Counted from the first letter of the stretch, positions 14,629 to 27,517 are shown. The stretch: DNA of 64,000 bases from Artocarpus heterophyllus (GCA_025403435.1 CM046350.1:27730938-27794937); one strand, 5' to 3'. Notes: a model not told the origin generated them from the sequence alone. Numbers and translations are program-made.

Positions 14629-14993
14629 GAGGACCTAAGGCCTCCATCGTTGGTCCATAGGAAGAACATGGTGGTCCTGACCCTTAGGAAGGGATTTCTA
14701 TCATGTACCAGATTGGATCTCTGAAAGGATAAGGTATTTTAGTATGATTTATGGTTGCACACCCCTAGGTGGTGATCATAAATCATGGATAAAATATTAA
14801 AACGGTGGTTATACGCTCACGTTAATTTTATTATTAACCTCCCCTAGGAGCTATGTTAATAAAATTAATGGCCAAAGAAACGATTATTAGTATATACTGG
14901 ATCATACGGGTCCTGGATGGTATATATTAATCAGGAGGGGATCCGTGTTCCTGATTGAATTTGGCATGACTCCCCTAGGAGCTTGTTGAATTC
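14629..14993 (+). other. Array of stem-loops in the copia 5' leader
   Basis: Successive inverted repeats lie between the primer site and gag: 14681-14693 (CCCTT/AAGGG); 14744-14786 (10-bp perfect stem ATGATTTATG, apex ACC-CCTA-GGT); 14822-14869 (long TTAATTTTATTA stem, apex CTCC-CCTA-GGAG at 14839-14850); 14891-14926 (TATATAC stem, GGATC/GGTCC inner stem with one wobble); 14929-14956 (AATCAGGA/TCCTGATT); 14957-14993 (GAATT stem with G-U pairs, apex CTCC-CCTA-GGAG). Three apices share the loop CCTA. A structured leader could serve dimerisation, packaging or translation; that is inference. Confidence 0.7.
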
Positions 14994-15145
14994 TGAGTTA
15001 GGAATTATTGTTGTAAGGTTGTGATATTTTCAAGGTTTTGACAAATAAACACATTTGTATGATTTTACATGATTGTGTTATCTTACTAAACTATTATTAT
15101 ATGTTTGCTTATATTTGGTATATGATTCTTTATTGTAGATTGAAA

Positions 15146-18100
15146 ATGTCTAAAAACGCTTTATCATCGATACTTGACAAAAAACAATTAACCGGTGAGA
15201 ATTATAACGATTGAAAATGGAGCCTGGACATCGTCCTATCCTTTGAGAAACTGAAATATGTACTAACAATGCCTTGTCCTCCCGAGCCTACGGGAGGCTC
15301 AAGTAATGAGCAATTCCAAGCATACGATTGTTGGAAAGATGCTAATGATCAGGCCCACTGCTATGTTATGGCTAGCATGAACAACGTGCTGCAGGCTAAA
15401 CATCAGGATTATGAGACTGCGAAGCAGATCTTGGAAAATCTTGAGGACATGTTTGGAGGCCAGGCCATAACAAAGCAACAAGGGGCGCTTCGGAAACTCT
15501 TAAACTATAGACAGAGACCAGGGACATCTGTAAAGGAGCACATGATGTTGGTCATGGGTTACCTCGCTGAGGCTCAAACCAATGGAGCCGACATTGAAGC
15601 TGAAACTCAGATGACTATGGTCTTTGAGACTCTGTCTAAGGAATTTATTCCGTTTAGAGCTACTTTTAATTTAAGTAATAGACGGGATATGGCCTTGATA
15701 GAACTAATGAAACAGTTACAGGAGTTTGAACTGCTGATCAGGGAGTCTCCTGCTAGTGGTGAGGCCAACATGGTAGCCGCTTCTGGTTCCAATCCTAACT
15801 CTGGGAATGGAAAGAAGCAACGGCCCAAGATCGGGAAGTCTTCTATTCCTGCTACTACCAAGAGCAAGAAGAAGAAGAAGAAGAACCCAAAGAAGCTTAA
15901 GTGCTTCTTCTGTGGTAAGGTCGAGCATATAAAGAAGCATTGTAAGGACTTCTTTTCCAAAGGAGGTAGGTGTGATCTTCGATATTTAGAAACGTGTTTG
16001 GTTGAGGAATCTAGTGACATCTGGGTCATAGATTCCGGTGCAACTAATCATGTTTGTGTTTCACTACAGGGATTCAAAGAAACGAGAAGTCTACTACGTG
16101 AAGACTTAACGCTTCGGATGGGCGATGGATCATTGGTCTCAGTGGAAGCAGTGGGAGATGTCCATCTTTATTTTGATAATTATAGGAATTTAATTTTACG
16201 AGATTGTTTTTATGTTCTTAAATTTAAAAGGAATTTAATTACTATATCTTCTTTATTTAAAGACTCCTATACGGTATCTTTTAATGAAAAAGTGGTGATT
16301 CGTAAAAACAAATCTTTTATCTGTTCTGGATGGATGCAAAATAATCTATATTTTATCAAACCCAAGATGGAATTATTACTTAATGCTAAGATAAATGATA
16401 ATGACTCAAAAAGACTTAAAACTTCTCACTCTAATAAGACTTATCTTTGGCATTTGCGCCTTGGCCATATTAACCTGAATAGGATTCAAAGGTTGGTAAG
16501 GAATGGACCTTTAAGTCACTTAAAAGTGGAATCTATACCTCAATGTAAGTCTTGTTTGGAGAGTAAAATGACCAAAAGACCATACGGGTCTAAGGGCAAT
16601 AGGGCCGAAGGGGTTCTAGAACTTGTGCATAGTGATGTTTGCAGACCGATGAACATCCGGGCACGAGGAGGGTATGAGTACTTCGTCACTTTTATTGACG
16701 ATTACTCAAGATATGGGTATGTGTACTTGATGCACCACAAAAGCAAAACTTATGATAAGTTCAGGGAGTTTCGGGCTGAAGTGGAAAAACAATTGGGTAG
16801 ACCCATAAAGGCACTTCGATCTGATCAAGGTGGGGAATACATTTCTGATGAGTTCTTGGGACACTTGTTAGAGAATGGGATTTTATCCCATTTGACTGCG
16901 TCAGGCACTCCGCAGCAGAATGGCGTAGAGGAGAGAAGGAATAGGACTTTGTTGGACATGATAGGTCCATGATGAGTATTCATCATTACCTTTATCCTTT
17001 TGGGGATATGCACTACAAACCGCATGTTATCTTTTGAACAATGTGCCTTGAAAATCGGTCCCTAAAACTCCTCACAAGTTGTGGACAAGACGAAAAACAT
17101 TCTTAAACCATATTCGCATATGGGGATGCCCAACTCATGTCCTGTTTAAGGATCCGAATAAGTTGGAAGCATGTTCGAAAGTTTGCGTGTTTGTAGGATA
17201 TCCAAAAGGGACTAAAGGGGGTTATTTTTATAACCCAAAGGAAAATAAAGTTGTGGTTTCAACTAATGCAACTTTCCTTGAGGAGAATTACATGGACGAC
17301 TTTAAACCTCAAAGCAAAGTGGTGCTTGAGGAGTTAAGGGGTGATCCGTTCACTCCGGAGGTTCCGAACAAAACCATTCCGATCGGTGTAGAAAAACCAA
17401 ACAAACCTGAACAACAATCTCAGGGGCTTCGACGTAGTGGGAGGATCGGGCGTCAACCTAAGAGGTATATGTTCAATGGGGAGGTCTTCTTGGCTGAATC
17501 GGATGAACATGACAGGGATCCTTATACTTACATAGAAGCTATGGAGGATGTTGATTCAAGACTCTAGACAGAGGCCATGAACATAGAGATGAAGTCTATG
17601 GAGACTAATCGGGTTTGGGAGCTTGTGGATCTTCCCGAAGGGGTAAAACCCATAGGGTGTAAGTGGATCTATAAGAGGAAAAGAGGAGTGGACGAAAATG
17701 TCGAAACCTTTAAGGCTAGACTGGTAGCTAAGGGTTATATGCAAAAGGAAGGAATCGACTATGAGGAAACCTTTTTGCCTGTAGCCATGCTTAAGTCCAT
17801 CTGGATTCTCTTGTCCATAGTTGCCGCTCTCGACTATGAGATTTGGCAGATGGATGTCAAGACGGCTTTTCTGAATGGCTATCTTGATGAGTCCATTTAT
17901 ATGGAACAATCAGACTGGTTCAAGGTCGCGGGTCAAGAGGGTAAGGTTTGTAAGCTACTAAAGTCTATTTATGGACTTAAGCAGGCTTCTCGTTCTTGGA
18001 ACATAAGATTTGATCAAGTGATCAAGACTTATGGGTTCTCACAAAACGTGGATGAACCATGTGTTTACAAACACATTAAGGATGGGAAGGTGGTTTTTCT

Positions 18101-19080
18101 ACTGCTCTATGTAGATGACATTCTGCTAATTCGCAATGACGTTAGGGCGTTGTCATTGGTCAAATTATGGTTGACCAAGCAGTTTGACATGAAGGACTTA
18201 GGTGAGGCTAATTTTGTTCCGGTATCCAAATCTTTCGGGATAGGAAGAACAAAATGATAGCTTTGTCTCAGGCCGGCTACATAGATAAAATTCTCAAGAG
18301 GTTTGCAATGCAGGATTCTAAAAAAGGTGGGCAACCATCTAGGTCTGGAATTACTCTTTCTAAGAAAGACTCTCCAAAGTCTTATGAAGAAAGAGAATAC
18401 ATGAATAAGGTGCCTTATGCTTCAGCAGTGGGTAGTCTCATGTATGCCATGCTTTACATACGACCGGATATTAGCTATGCGGTCGGGATTGTAAGTCGAT
18501 TTCAGGTGGATCCAGGACCAAACCATTGGGTTGCGGTAAAGCATATTTTCAAGTACCTGAGAAGGACTCGAGGTATATGCTTGTGTATTCGGGTGAGGAT
18601 TTAACTCCTCTAGGATACACTGATTCAGATTTTCAATCTTGTTTGGATTCTAGGAAATCGACTTCAGGGTTTATGTTTACTCTGGGTGGCGGTGCCATCA
18701 GTTGGTGAAGTGCGAAGCAAGATTGCACTTTGAATTCAACGATGGAGGCTGAGTATGTGGCGGCTAGTGATGCTTCAAAAGAAGCAGTATGGCTCCGCAA
18801 GTTCCTTGGGGATCTTAAGGTAGTTTATGGTATGGATAAAGCGGTATCACTGTACTGTGATAACAGTGCGGCGGTAGCTAATGCTAAGGAACCAAGGTTC
18901 ACAAGAAGAGTAAGCATATTGATCGAAAGTATCATGTGATAAAGGACTTCGTTAAGGGTGGGCATGTCACGGTGTGCAGATCGCATCAGAGGACAATTTA
19001 GCTGATCCATTTACGAAGACACTTACTGGGAGAGTCTTCGAGAGGCATGTGGAAGCTATGGGGATGCGAAATTTGCTGTA
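15146..19080 (+). pseudogene. gag-pol polyprotein of the plus-strand copia element, broken
   Basis: ATG at 15146 opens gag (LTGENYND block), stopped by TGA at 15212 where copia Gag proteins normally carry Trp. The frame then runs open to 16972: zinc knuckle CFFCGKVEHIKKHC (about 15902-15943), protease WVIDSGATNHVC (about 16021), GAG-pre-integrase LWHLRLGH (about 16447), integrase D (FIDDYSRYGY, 16696), D (LRSDQGGEY, 16815) and E (NGVEERRN, 16920). A frameshift falls at about 16965, then TGA near 17048 and TAG at 17565. RT at 17577-18250 keeps YVDD (18108-18119). Further frameshifts near 18205 and 18590 and a TGA near 18706 break RNase H, whose MEAEYVAASDASKEAVWLR block is at 18745. Several independent lesions mean no functional polyprotein. 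Confidence 0.93.
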
Positions 19081-19092
19081 TTTACTCACTTA

Positions 19093-19107
19093 GTGCAAGT
19101 GGGAGAT
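19093..19107 (+). other. Polypurine tract before the 3' LTR
   Basis: gtgcaagtgggagat lies directly before the 3' LTR start (tgttag, 19108) and would prime plus-strand synthesis. The same aagtgggaga word adjoins the copia-B LTR in reverse complement at 33272-33283. Confidence 0.8.
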
Positions 19108-21118
19108 TGTTAGACATGTATGCCCTAAGGAGTACAAATGTAATATGTTTTTGGAGACATTTTTATCAATAAAGAATTTATTCATTTATATATACCAAAT
19201 CTTGTCCTCTTTACGTTCATATTTGTTGAATGTATGATAAGCAAACAGTAGTCCGAGACTGTCAATCTAAACCTTAAGAATTGGGCATATGATGGACTGA
19301 TTATACGGAAGACACGATTCTTAAGGTGATGGTCTAAAACATATTATCCGCAATCGTGGGAATAAAGTTGGGCGCTTTATTCATGTAATGATTGTTATGT
19401 TGTCTATATCCCTTATGGGAGATAGTTTGTCTTGACTATCAGAGTTGGACTCCGTGAATAGAAACATTGGCACGTTGTCATAGGTGACGATGTGTTGGAT
19501 CGGGACATAAATTGAATTGATTTGGATTAATAATTTTGTCTCGGCAAATCGATTCACTTTAGACAATCATTTGTATTGTATCTTAATCCTAAGATGAATA
19601 GTGGGCCCGTTATCTCTACTTGTGTCTTTTGATGTACTAAAGGGTGACACCCACATCTCAATAGTGATATGCATGCCGGTACGTTAGAGGCATGAATCTT
19701 GATAACGTAGACTTGTTATTCATAGATATGGAATCCATAGCTCTTCTTTAGGAGTAATGATATCCTCTTATATGCATTGTCCTGTAATTGGAAAACTAGA
19801 GCGCTCAACCATTTGGATACATAGGTGTAACCGAATGGTATACTATCTTTGGATGGTAAGTTTTCCAATGGTGAGACAATGGAACGTAAGATAAAAATAA
19901 TCGGGAAGGCAAGACAGAACTTGTCCTTAAGCCGATTATGGATGATAATATGGGGATACGATATACTATGATATGTCATGGAGACTTAGCTACACGAGCT
20001 TTGTAATTCTATAAAGTTCGAGAGTGCAGCTCCAAGCTTTTGTGGAGTAGCGTTGGAGTTGATAATTGTGAAATGTATATCTGGGATAGTGGGTTTCATA
20101 ATTATCATGAGCTTGAACTTTATAGGTCCATTTTGGTCCCCTTTGCTAGCTCACAAAATCCTGTAACGACACGGCGTGCTTTTTCAATAATTGGTGACTT
20201 ATGTCAGATTTATCAGATTGGTTTAAAATTTGTAAGAATCAAATAATTCATGTCTGTTTATTGGTTGAATTAATTTTGTAAGAAATTAGTTCAAGATAAA
20301 CTTGTTGAATTATTGTGATAAGATGATTCTTGTCTGTTTATCGGTTGTTTTAATTTTGGACAAATTAGATCAAAATAAACTTGTAGAATTATTGTAAAAT
20401 TGATTTATTTTCTTAGAGATTATCTTGATAAAGTTTGTTTTGATCAGATAACTTCTCTATTGGGTTATTTGAATCAAAACTGAGACTTTATCCTATAGAA
20501 TCTCGGGTGGAAAATAAAAGATTCGCGGAGATTTTTTCTCGAGAGTTCGGCCTGCCGGAAACGTGTTCGGCCTGCCGATGGGGCCTATTCGGCCTGCCGA
20601 TCAACGAAAGATAAGATTACGCGTTTTCACTTGGATCTTATCAGATATTGATCCGAACTTGATTCTGTTTCGAGTTTTTTAGACCTAATCTGATAAGGAT
20701 TGACCCTATGACCAATAGCTATATAAAGGGAGTGAGTCTCATGATTTACTCAGATTAATTTAGAGATTAAGAGTGATACTCTTCTAGTGAGCATCTGAAA
20801 ACTCCCTGAGACCTTTTGTTCACAAATCACGAACATTAGCTTTGAGTTCTGTCTATTGGTTGGAAGGAGAGTCACCGGTGGAAGAGCTGTACGTGTGAGC
20901 CCACACTCACTCCGGTTGTGGATAGAGAATAACAAAGAAGATCAGTTGGTTGAGGCTCTTCTGGAACGTTACTTCTCTACACAGGTTGCGGAGGTTCTTC
21001 GGCACACAGAGGTTAGTTAGATCTGTCTAATTTATACATATAACGTGTCAAACTTGTGTTTTGAAAATTACTCTGATGAATTTTTTTTAAAATTCTGCTG
21101 CGCACTTTGTTTCCAACA
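19108..21118 (+). repeat. 3' LTR of the plus-strand copia element
   Basis: Starts tgttagacatgtatgccc and ends gtttccaaca, parallel to the 5' LTR with scattered substitutions and small indels. It has a TATA box at 20720-20727 and three well-kept motif units (20545-20559, 20564-20578, 20588-20602; TTCGGCCTGCCGAT). Its end lies about 765 bp upstream of the cytochrome c6A start codon and on the same strand, so read-through transcription into that gene is conceivable. Confidence 0.93.
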
Positions 21119-21883
21119 TGGCTGGCGCCAGCGCCATCGTTGGGGAGGAGGCGCAGCCATGAGTTCTTCAGATTGGTTTTGTTGATGAAACAAAACTTCT
21201 GGAATTTTAGGTTTTGTGGGTTTTTTAGAATGAAAGGGTTAAGAAGGGGGATTTTTAAAAATGATTTTTTGGAAAAAAATTTTTTGGTCAATAATTTTTT
21301 TTTGGGACAGTTTTTGTCATCAAAAAAAGCTTTTTAGACATCAGAATAGTTCTAATTTTTTTTTATCTTGTTGAGGTTTCTTCTTCTGCTACAGTCATTT
21401 TTCTTAATTTTTTTAAAAATACTAAAATAGTTTACCTAAAAAAAACGTATTTTTTTTGTTAAAAAAAAAAACTTTTACTCAATTCAAATTTTTTTTTGTC
21501 CCTTTCTTTAAAATCTTCCGGTTAAGATTAAAAGATAAAGTCAACGATTGTGATTTATTGGTCTAAAGATTAATATACAAAAGATGTGATCAGATATAAT
21601 AGGTTATATTTTAGTTTCTATAAATAACGCAATTATATACTGTTGGTTTTTGGTCGGAAGTTCTAAATCACCATCCTCCACCAAAGCTTTATCCTTTTTT
21701 TTTTCTTGCAAAAATTTTAAATTTTTATTCAAATTCTTGACCTGAACAACCCCCAAAGAAAAAACAAAAAAGGATGCTTTTAGTATCTCCATCCACCTTT
21801 TGTACATAACTAAGCTGGTAATGTGCCTCACTGACCTTATCTTTACCACCTATCATCAGAGAGAGGGGGGGAGAGAGAGAGAG
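21119..21883 (+). promoter_or_regulatory. Upstream region of the cytochrome c6A gene
   Basis: Only about 765 bp separate the retrotransposon end from the start codon. A GC-rich inverted repeat (ATGGCTGGCGCC, 21118-21129, against GGCGCAGCCAT, 21150-21160) abuts the LTR end. Long T and A runs follow to about 21520. TATAAATA at 21619-21626 is a possible TATA box. The 5' UTR ends in a GA-rich run just before the ATG. No other element was recognised. Confidence 0.45.
21857..21883 (+). repeat. GA-rich microsatellite immediately before the start codon
   Basis: agagagagggggggagagagagagag ends at the ATG of the cytochrome c6A gene. GAGA/CT runs are common in plant 5' UTRs and can bind BBR/BPC-type factors; a role here is inference. 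Confidence 0.7.
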
Positions 21884-24800
21884 ATGCAGCTTCTATGTGT
21901 GACGCCCAATTGTTGCAAGGGTACTGCTAGCTTCAGTCTTTTAAAGGTATCTCTCTGTTCCTCTGTCTTTCTCTGTTTCACCTATGTTCTCCTGTTCTCA
22001 AAATGTGGAGATTGTTTGAGTTTGTTCAAAGGGTAATGATGTGAAGAAGGATCAAGACCCAGTTCCAAAATGCCATGACAAAGTGAAGTTTCTCAAGAAC
22101 TTAGCTCCATCTCTAATGGCTACGCTTCTGACTTTATCTCCAATAGGGTACGTCCCAGGTAAACCACCACATACTTCTGAGTTGTATTGCTTGCTTGCTT
22201 CCAACACAATGTACTTTCCTTACTTTTCTCTCTGAAGATCAGGATTAATTCCACAACATTATATAAGCATTGAATTCCACTGCTAGCTCAAAATATTTCA
22301 TTGTTGGTATCCCTCTAAAATGTGTATGATTTTTTAGTTTTTGTTCATAATTTGCTAATTTAGCAGAAGCTGCTACACACACATGTATTATTAGTTGTTC
22401 ATAATTTGCTAATTCAGTGCTTGTTCTTCAAAGCTTTCTTTGCTCTTCTTTTTTTTTGGGAGATTATCTTCTGGGGCCAAGTTTGAGGCTTAAATAAACT
22501 CATTAACGCCTGTTTGACTGCAATTTTTAATTTTTAGTATTGGTCTTGATTGTTGGAAGTAAAATGAAGGTTGAAACCTTTAGGTTTTGTTTGGTAAGGG
22601 GAAAAGAAAATAGAAAGGAAAGACTGGTATGTAGTATGGGAGAGGAAAATGGGAAGGAATGAGCGAACCTTTCTCTTACAGATTTTGGTATGGATTTCTT
22701 CTCATAATATCTCTATATTAGGAGACATTAAATTGAGGTTCTCATAAGGATTTGAAATCCCTCACCCAATACATTCCCCCATCTTTTCTCTCCTACCAAG
22801 CAACTATGGGTCCCAAAATCCTTCCACTACTCTCTTACCTCTCTTCCTCCTCCCACTTTTCCCTCCTACTAATAAACAAGCTCTTACTTCCAGTTTTGAA
22901 AGGAAAAGTAAAAACCTTAAGGTATTAAAGCAGGTCCTTAGCCTCTAGTACCCTCTGCTATGGGAAAGATGTATTATCAGTAGAATTTCAATATCAGGAG
23001 TATGAGAGAATTGTTGTGGCATGCGTATGCCTTGTTCATGGGAGCGAACAGTGGAAGAAGTTATCGGGGTGGGAGGATTAGTATGTGAATTTTGGGATTT
23101 ATAATTGTTTGGTAGGTTGGAATAGTGGAGGCAATGGGGTGATGGATTCTATCATTGGTGAGGGTTTTTTATTTTCCTTCAATTTCTTTCGTACCAAACC
23201 TAGAGAAATGTGCTCACTTCCCCTCCATTTCCTTGCTTAGTTTATGTGCCTCTCTCCTTTGTAAACAAACATAGCCTTGGAGTTTACGTAATTTGTTCTC
23301 TTGGAATAAAACATGTTAGAAACGGAAGCATAAACCATCTCCTGAGTCACGGATTCTTGGAGCCTCCAAAAGGTATTTCTATTCACTAAAAATGCCAAAG
23401 ATTAACTTCTTTCTCCATTATTAGGATCAAGGGTGTCCAAATATAGATCTCTGAAACTTTATAGACAGCTTGAAAAATGGCTCATATGAAGGTTTCTGGT
23501 AAAGGTTGCGAAGCAGATGATGCAAGTAACTCGCTAGAGTTTGCGTAATTCGCCAATGGAAGTGGGTGGTGCTGAAGCTGTTTGCTTCAGCTTGCAGGAT
23601 TTGTATACAATGTTCACAATAGGAGCAAGATTCTTCATGCACCTAATTTGGCTATATTGAGCAATGTGGGCCAAACAGTTATCTTGTAAAGTTACTCCTG
23701 ATCAACATGGCATGTCTCCTATAAATCTCCTAGAAATATCTAACATGACTTTTGCCACAAGAATTACTTTTGGCGCGAAGAATTTGGTAATGCCATGTTA
23801 GCCAGGTTCTTTTTTCTTTTTTTTTTTTCTTTTCTTTTTTAATCTTTGCAGGTATTTTCTAGAGGAAAGATTTTGCTAAAATAATTGTTGTTATATTACA
23901 CGCGACCAAAGTGAAGCCCACACAGGAACATCTTCACACCTGGTCATTCAACTTTGTAGCCTAATAAAATTTGGTTAACCTTGAAAAAAACAAGTAACCT
24001 TACTACAACCAAGTGCTTTGTAGCTGATTTCCTAGGCTCCAGAAGAAGCCAATTTGTGCTTTGATTGTTCTATCAGATTCCTCTACCAGTCGTACCAAAA
24101 TTTAAGCACCAGGTTCAGTCCGGCTTAATGATGTTATTATTTATCCTCTGCATGATTGCAAAATTCTTTGCGTGCTTATATGAAGAAGAAAAGATCAATG
24201 ATCTTTTAAACAGTGGAGTCTGCAAAATCATCAATTGTAATTCTGAAACTGTCTCCGTCCTTTTAACACTAATGTAGCATTTCAATTTAATATCCTTCAG
24301 TTAAGCATTATTTTTGGGCTTGGAGAAGAATGCGCAAGGGATGTGTAGAATATATTTACTGCATAAAGCCTGAATATGTGGATTACAGATGTTGGGAAAA
24401 AAAAAGAAGGTATATTCAACCATAGCCTAACACGACTTATTAGTTGAATTGAAAGAAAATCTTGAATCTGTCACAACTTTATAATGAGGAAAAAAAAAGA
24501 AAAAAGACAAGAATTGTGGTCGTCATACAACAGCAGATGATAAGTGGTAATCATTTATACAACACATAGTCCGATAGTTTAATATCAAGTTTATCCCCTC
24601 GAACATGCGTGTTCCAAGCGTTTAAAGCTTGCTTCTCCTTTTAATTTCATTCTTCCTCTGTATGAATGATAAAGAGGAAATTGTGACCGTATAATACTGT
24701 TTTGAAATCTTTTATATCCCTTAAAATTACAATATGAGCTCCTTGTTGTCATTCAAATATTCAGGTTCGTAAGTTTGAACGTGTAATTAGTCTCCTTTCT

Positions 24801-26356
24801 ATATCACGCATATTTTCAACTCATTTCATTGCAAAATATTTGTTGCACATTATGCATCAGAAAAGATTTATGTTTAATTTGGTTTCTGAGTTGCTTATAA
24901 TATGCAGATTCACTTGGGCAAACCATAGATGTACAAAGAGGAGCCTCATTGTTTCGAAAAGCTTGCATTGGTTGTCACGACGGAGGAGGAAACATAATTC
25001 AACCGGTGAGCATCCTTTTAAATCACTGATCTTTTCTGATTCTCTCTCTAATCTTTCACTCAGCAATTTATTCTTGATCTTTTTTACTCTTTCAGGGCGC
25101 AACACTCTTTTTGAAAGATCTCCAGAGGTAACTGTAGGCCTTGTGTTATGAACTCGATACTTCATGGTGAAAATAAAATAAAAGGCTACTAGTTGAAACA
25201 CATGCTATTCAAAATACTAATTTGAAATATATAGGTCCTGTTTGTTTTTGTTCTCAAAATTTTTGAAAATGATTTCGCACGTTTTTTGAGGTAAAAATTT
25301 AAAAAACATTTTTGGCACAATTTTTAAAAATTTTTATTTTTTAAAACAAAAATATTTTTACCTATTTTAAAAACAATACCAAACAGCCCTATAGATTTAA
25401 TACACTTTGTGGATATAAAACTTTTGAATTGAACCAAGTCAATTACGTATATGGTCCCATTTTGATATTTGTGATACACCCAAAGTTTTGACTTGTCAGT
25501 AAGTTGAACTTCAGCTATGAAACTATGAACAATGTTATAGAGCACTAACAGTGTTGAACAACATACACTAATAAAAGATGGGTCTCACAACATAAGATTC
25601 GTAGATAAGACTCACCTTTTATTGGTTGTAATATTCTTGGTGCCCTCAAACATTTTTCATTAAACTCCTTGGAGAAATAGTCTAGTGGCATGCTATGATA
25701 CTATATTACGACGTTATAGTGTACTTTTGTTTTAAACTATAACATATAAGAACTTTATATTATAACAATTGAAAATAATAAATTTGAACTTAACTTACCA
25801 AACACACTAATAATATTAGCGTCAACATTTATAGTCTAACACTGAATGCAAATATTGCCCAAACTAAAGAGCACAAGTGTGATTAACTCGGAAAAGTGGG
25901 GGTTATACAGTTTATGCCATCGTCTTTTTTTTTTCCTGGGCTTTTTCCCTCATTTGCAGAAACGGAATTGACTCGGAAGAGGAGATTTACCGTGTTACAT
26001 ATTTTGGCAAGGGAAGAATGCCGGTAAGGTTATAGTGCTAAAAGCTACAAATAATGTTATAGGAGTGTTGTTGAACACTGCAAATTAATAGAGGGTGGGT
26101 TGTAGAACCCATATTTAGGGCCCACTTTTTAATAGTTGTAGTGCTTAGCATTAGTGGTGCCCCTAACATGCTGGCTAGCTGAAGGTGTATCTCATATTTC
26201 ATACAATCATTGAAGGGTTTCGGAGAAAAATGCACGCCCAGAGGCCAATGTACATTTGGAGCTCGTTTGTTGGATCAAGAAGTTAAGCTTTTAGCAGAGT
26301 TTGTCAAGTTACAAGCAGAGCAAGGCTGGCCTAACATAAAAATTGATGAAGATTGA
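21884..26356 (+). CDS. Cytochrome c6A precursor, thylakoid lumen (six exons)
   Basis: Exons by eye: 21884-21946, 22032-22158, 24908-25005, 25096-25127, 25960-26023 and 26216-26356, all with GT-AG introns and an open frame of 525 nt (174 residues plus stop). The N-terminus is Cys/Ser/Thr-rich, then a Lys-rich stretch and a hydrophobic segment (residues about 42-58, LAPSLMATLLTLSPIGYV), as in bipartite lumen-targeting peptides. The mature part has heme-binding ACIGCHD, the axial-Met segment GKGRMPGFGEK, and CTPRGQC, the extra loop with two cysteines that marks c6A and separates it from algal c6. The C-terminus is EFVKLQAEQGWPNIKIDED. c6A is a c-type cytochrome of green plants; its electron partner is not settled. 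The gene looks intact, and intron 2 (2.75 kb) is swollen by small repeats. The first exon is the least certain. Confidence 0.92.
22583..22883. mobile_element. Tourist-like MITE in cytochrome c6A intron 2
   Basis: The left end ggttttgtttggtaagggga and the right end, whose reverse complement is gagcttgtttattagtagga, form imperfect terminal inverted repeats. Both flanks are TTA (22580-22582 and 22884-22886), the 3-bp duplication of PIF/Harbinger-type elements. About 301 bp, no coding capacity. Confidence 0.55.
23034..23276. mobile_element. Possible second small inverted-repeat element in intron 2
   Basis: The left end gccttgttcatgggagcgaa and the right end (reverse complement ggctatgtttgtttacaaag) resemble each other weakly. 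No convincing target duplication was found, so the boundaries are tentative. Confidence 0.25.
25234..25389. mobile_element. Small MITE in cytochrome c6A intron 4
   Basis: The left end ggtcctgtttgtttttgttc is the inverted counterpart of the right end (reverse complement gggctgtttggtattgtttt). It is flanked by TATA on both sides (25230-25233 and 25390-25393). About 156 bp, A/T-rich centre, non-coding. Confidence 0.6.
25531..25661. repeat. Intron 4 copy of a small repeat also found in intron 5
   Basis: aatgttatag, a tgttgaaca block, 'taataaaag', a 'gggt' segment, 'cacctttt..ggttgtaat' and 'tggtgccctcaaacat' occur in this order and recur at 26053-26170 with changes. Probably two copies of one non-autonomous element in neighbouring introns. 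Confidence 0.4.
26053..26170. repeat. Intron 5 copy of the same small repeat
   Basis: aatgttatagg, 'tgttgaacac', 'aattaatagagggtggg', 'cactttttaatagttgtag' and 'tggtgcccctaacat' parallel the intron 4 copy. It occupies much of the 192-bp intron, so exon 6 splicing works around it. Confidence 0.4.
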
Positions 26357-26617
26357 ATTCCAGCATCTATAGATTTTGAATTATAAGCCAGTTCAACTCT
26401 TGGGTTATCATTCCTTGTTATAATACTCTGACGAATCAGTTACATAATCCAAATGAAGATCAATCACGAATGATTAGTGAATGGAAGTTTAGGCCTGTAC
26501 ATTTAGATTTTTTTCCTTTTCTAAAATGTTCTTTTTACAATAAGACTATCATGCAACTTGTTAAAATAATATAGAAAAAGAAAACCATTAAAGACATTTG
26601 TAATTCGTTCCACCAAT

Positions 26618-26623
26618 AATAAA
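26618..26623 (+). terminator. Likely poly(A) signal of the cytochrome c6A gene
   Basis: AATAAA lies 262 bp after the stop codon in AT-rich sequence and is the best match in the first 300 bp. Plant poly(A) signals are loose, so this is a guess. Confidence 0.4.
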
Positions 26624-26734
26624 GCTGTTTAATAATCAGTTTTTCGAACATTTATGTTTTAGCATGGGGGACTGGGGGGCATGGTATTGATGGTGGTGGA
26701 TCATGATACAATATGACGAACCCATGATTTCTAA

Positions 26735-27369
26735 GAGGTTGTTTGTTTGGAGTATTTTTAGAACTCTTTGGATTCAAATCTTTGGAATCCTTTAGGGTCC
26801 GTTTGGTTCGAGTGTTTGAATAGAATAATTGAATGAAGATTTAAATTTTTGTGAGAGAAAATACTGTAGCAAAATGATTCAAACTGTGATTCAAGTATGG
26901 AAACAAATGGGCTCTTAGATACATGTTTTGAGTTTCTTGAATCTAAGTTTTTAGAGTTTTGACCCATTTTAAACTCTTAAGACTCGAATATGTTTGCTAC
27001 ATTAAAAGTTGATATACTTTTTCCTATATTTGAAAAAAAAAAAAAAAACTTCTTTATTTGATATTTGATTGAGACGATTATTTTTTTTTTATTCTATTCC
27101 TAGTAAAGATATGAATAAATCAAGATCTATATTACATATTTTTTATAATAATTAATATTAAGATTTTATTATATTTGTTAATAAATCAAAAACTTTTTTC
27201 ACTATCTTTTCAAACACAAATTTTAATTTTATTTCATATTTAGATTAGAACTTAAATACACATCTAAACGTCAATTTGAATAACAATTTAAATAACTAAT
27301 TTAATTACTAATTTAAATCACACAATTCAAATCAAATCACTAATTCGAATTTATTTACCAAACAAATCC
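26735..27369. mobile_element. PIF/Harbinger-type MITE containing a second, nested MITE
   Basis: The left end gaggttgtttgtttggagta and the right end (reverse complement ggatttgtttggtaaataaa) are inverted, with TAA on both sides (26732-26734 and 27370-27372). A separate element with its own TTA duplication is nested at 26795-26914. Non-coding and AT-rich. Confidence 0.5.
26795..26914. mobile_element. Nested Tourist-like MITE, 120 bp
   Basis: Ends gggtccgtttggttcgag and, reverse-complemented, gagcccatttgtttccat. TTA target duplications sit at 26792-26794 and 26915-26917. It interrupts the larger inverted-repeat element. Confidence 0.6.
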
Positions 27370-27517
27370 TAAAAGAGCATCTTTAATTCGCTAGATTTTT
27401 ATGTAGAAGTCAAAAATTAATTTTCAAGTAAGGAAAAAAATTAAAAAAATATTTCTCTAGTACAAATATCAAGGTCAAATTTAGCATATATCTTAAACTT
27501 AGTGTCAAATTAAACCC

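Larger units (their letters stand above)
11445..21118 (+). mobile_element. Ty1/copia retrotransposon (Angela/TAR-like), nearly full length, inactive
   Basis: 9.67 kb with two LTRs of about 2.01 kb that match along their length, an initiator-Met primer site, a long structured leader, one gag-pol reading path in copia order (gag, protease, integrase, RT, RNase H) and a polypurine tract before the 3' LTR. Stops and frameshifts disable it. Flanking pentamers differ (tgaat left, tggct right), so there is no target-site duplication. Either recombination with another copy or a flank rearrangement followed insertion. The lineage is inferred from protein style and LTR length. Confidence 0.9.
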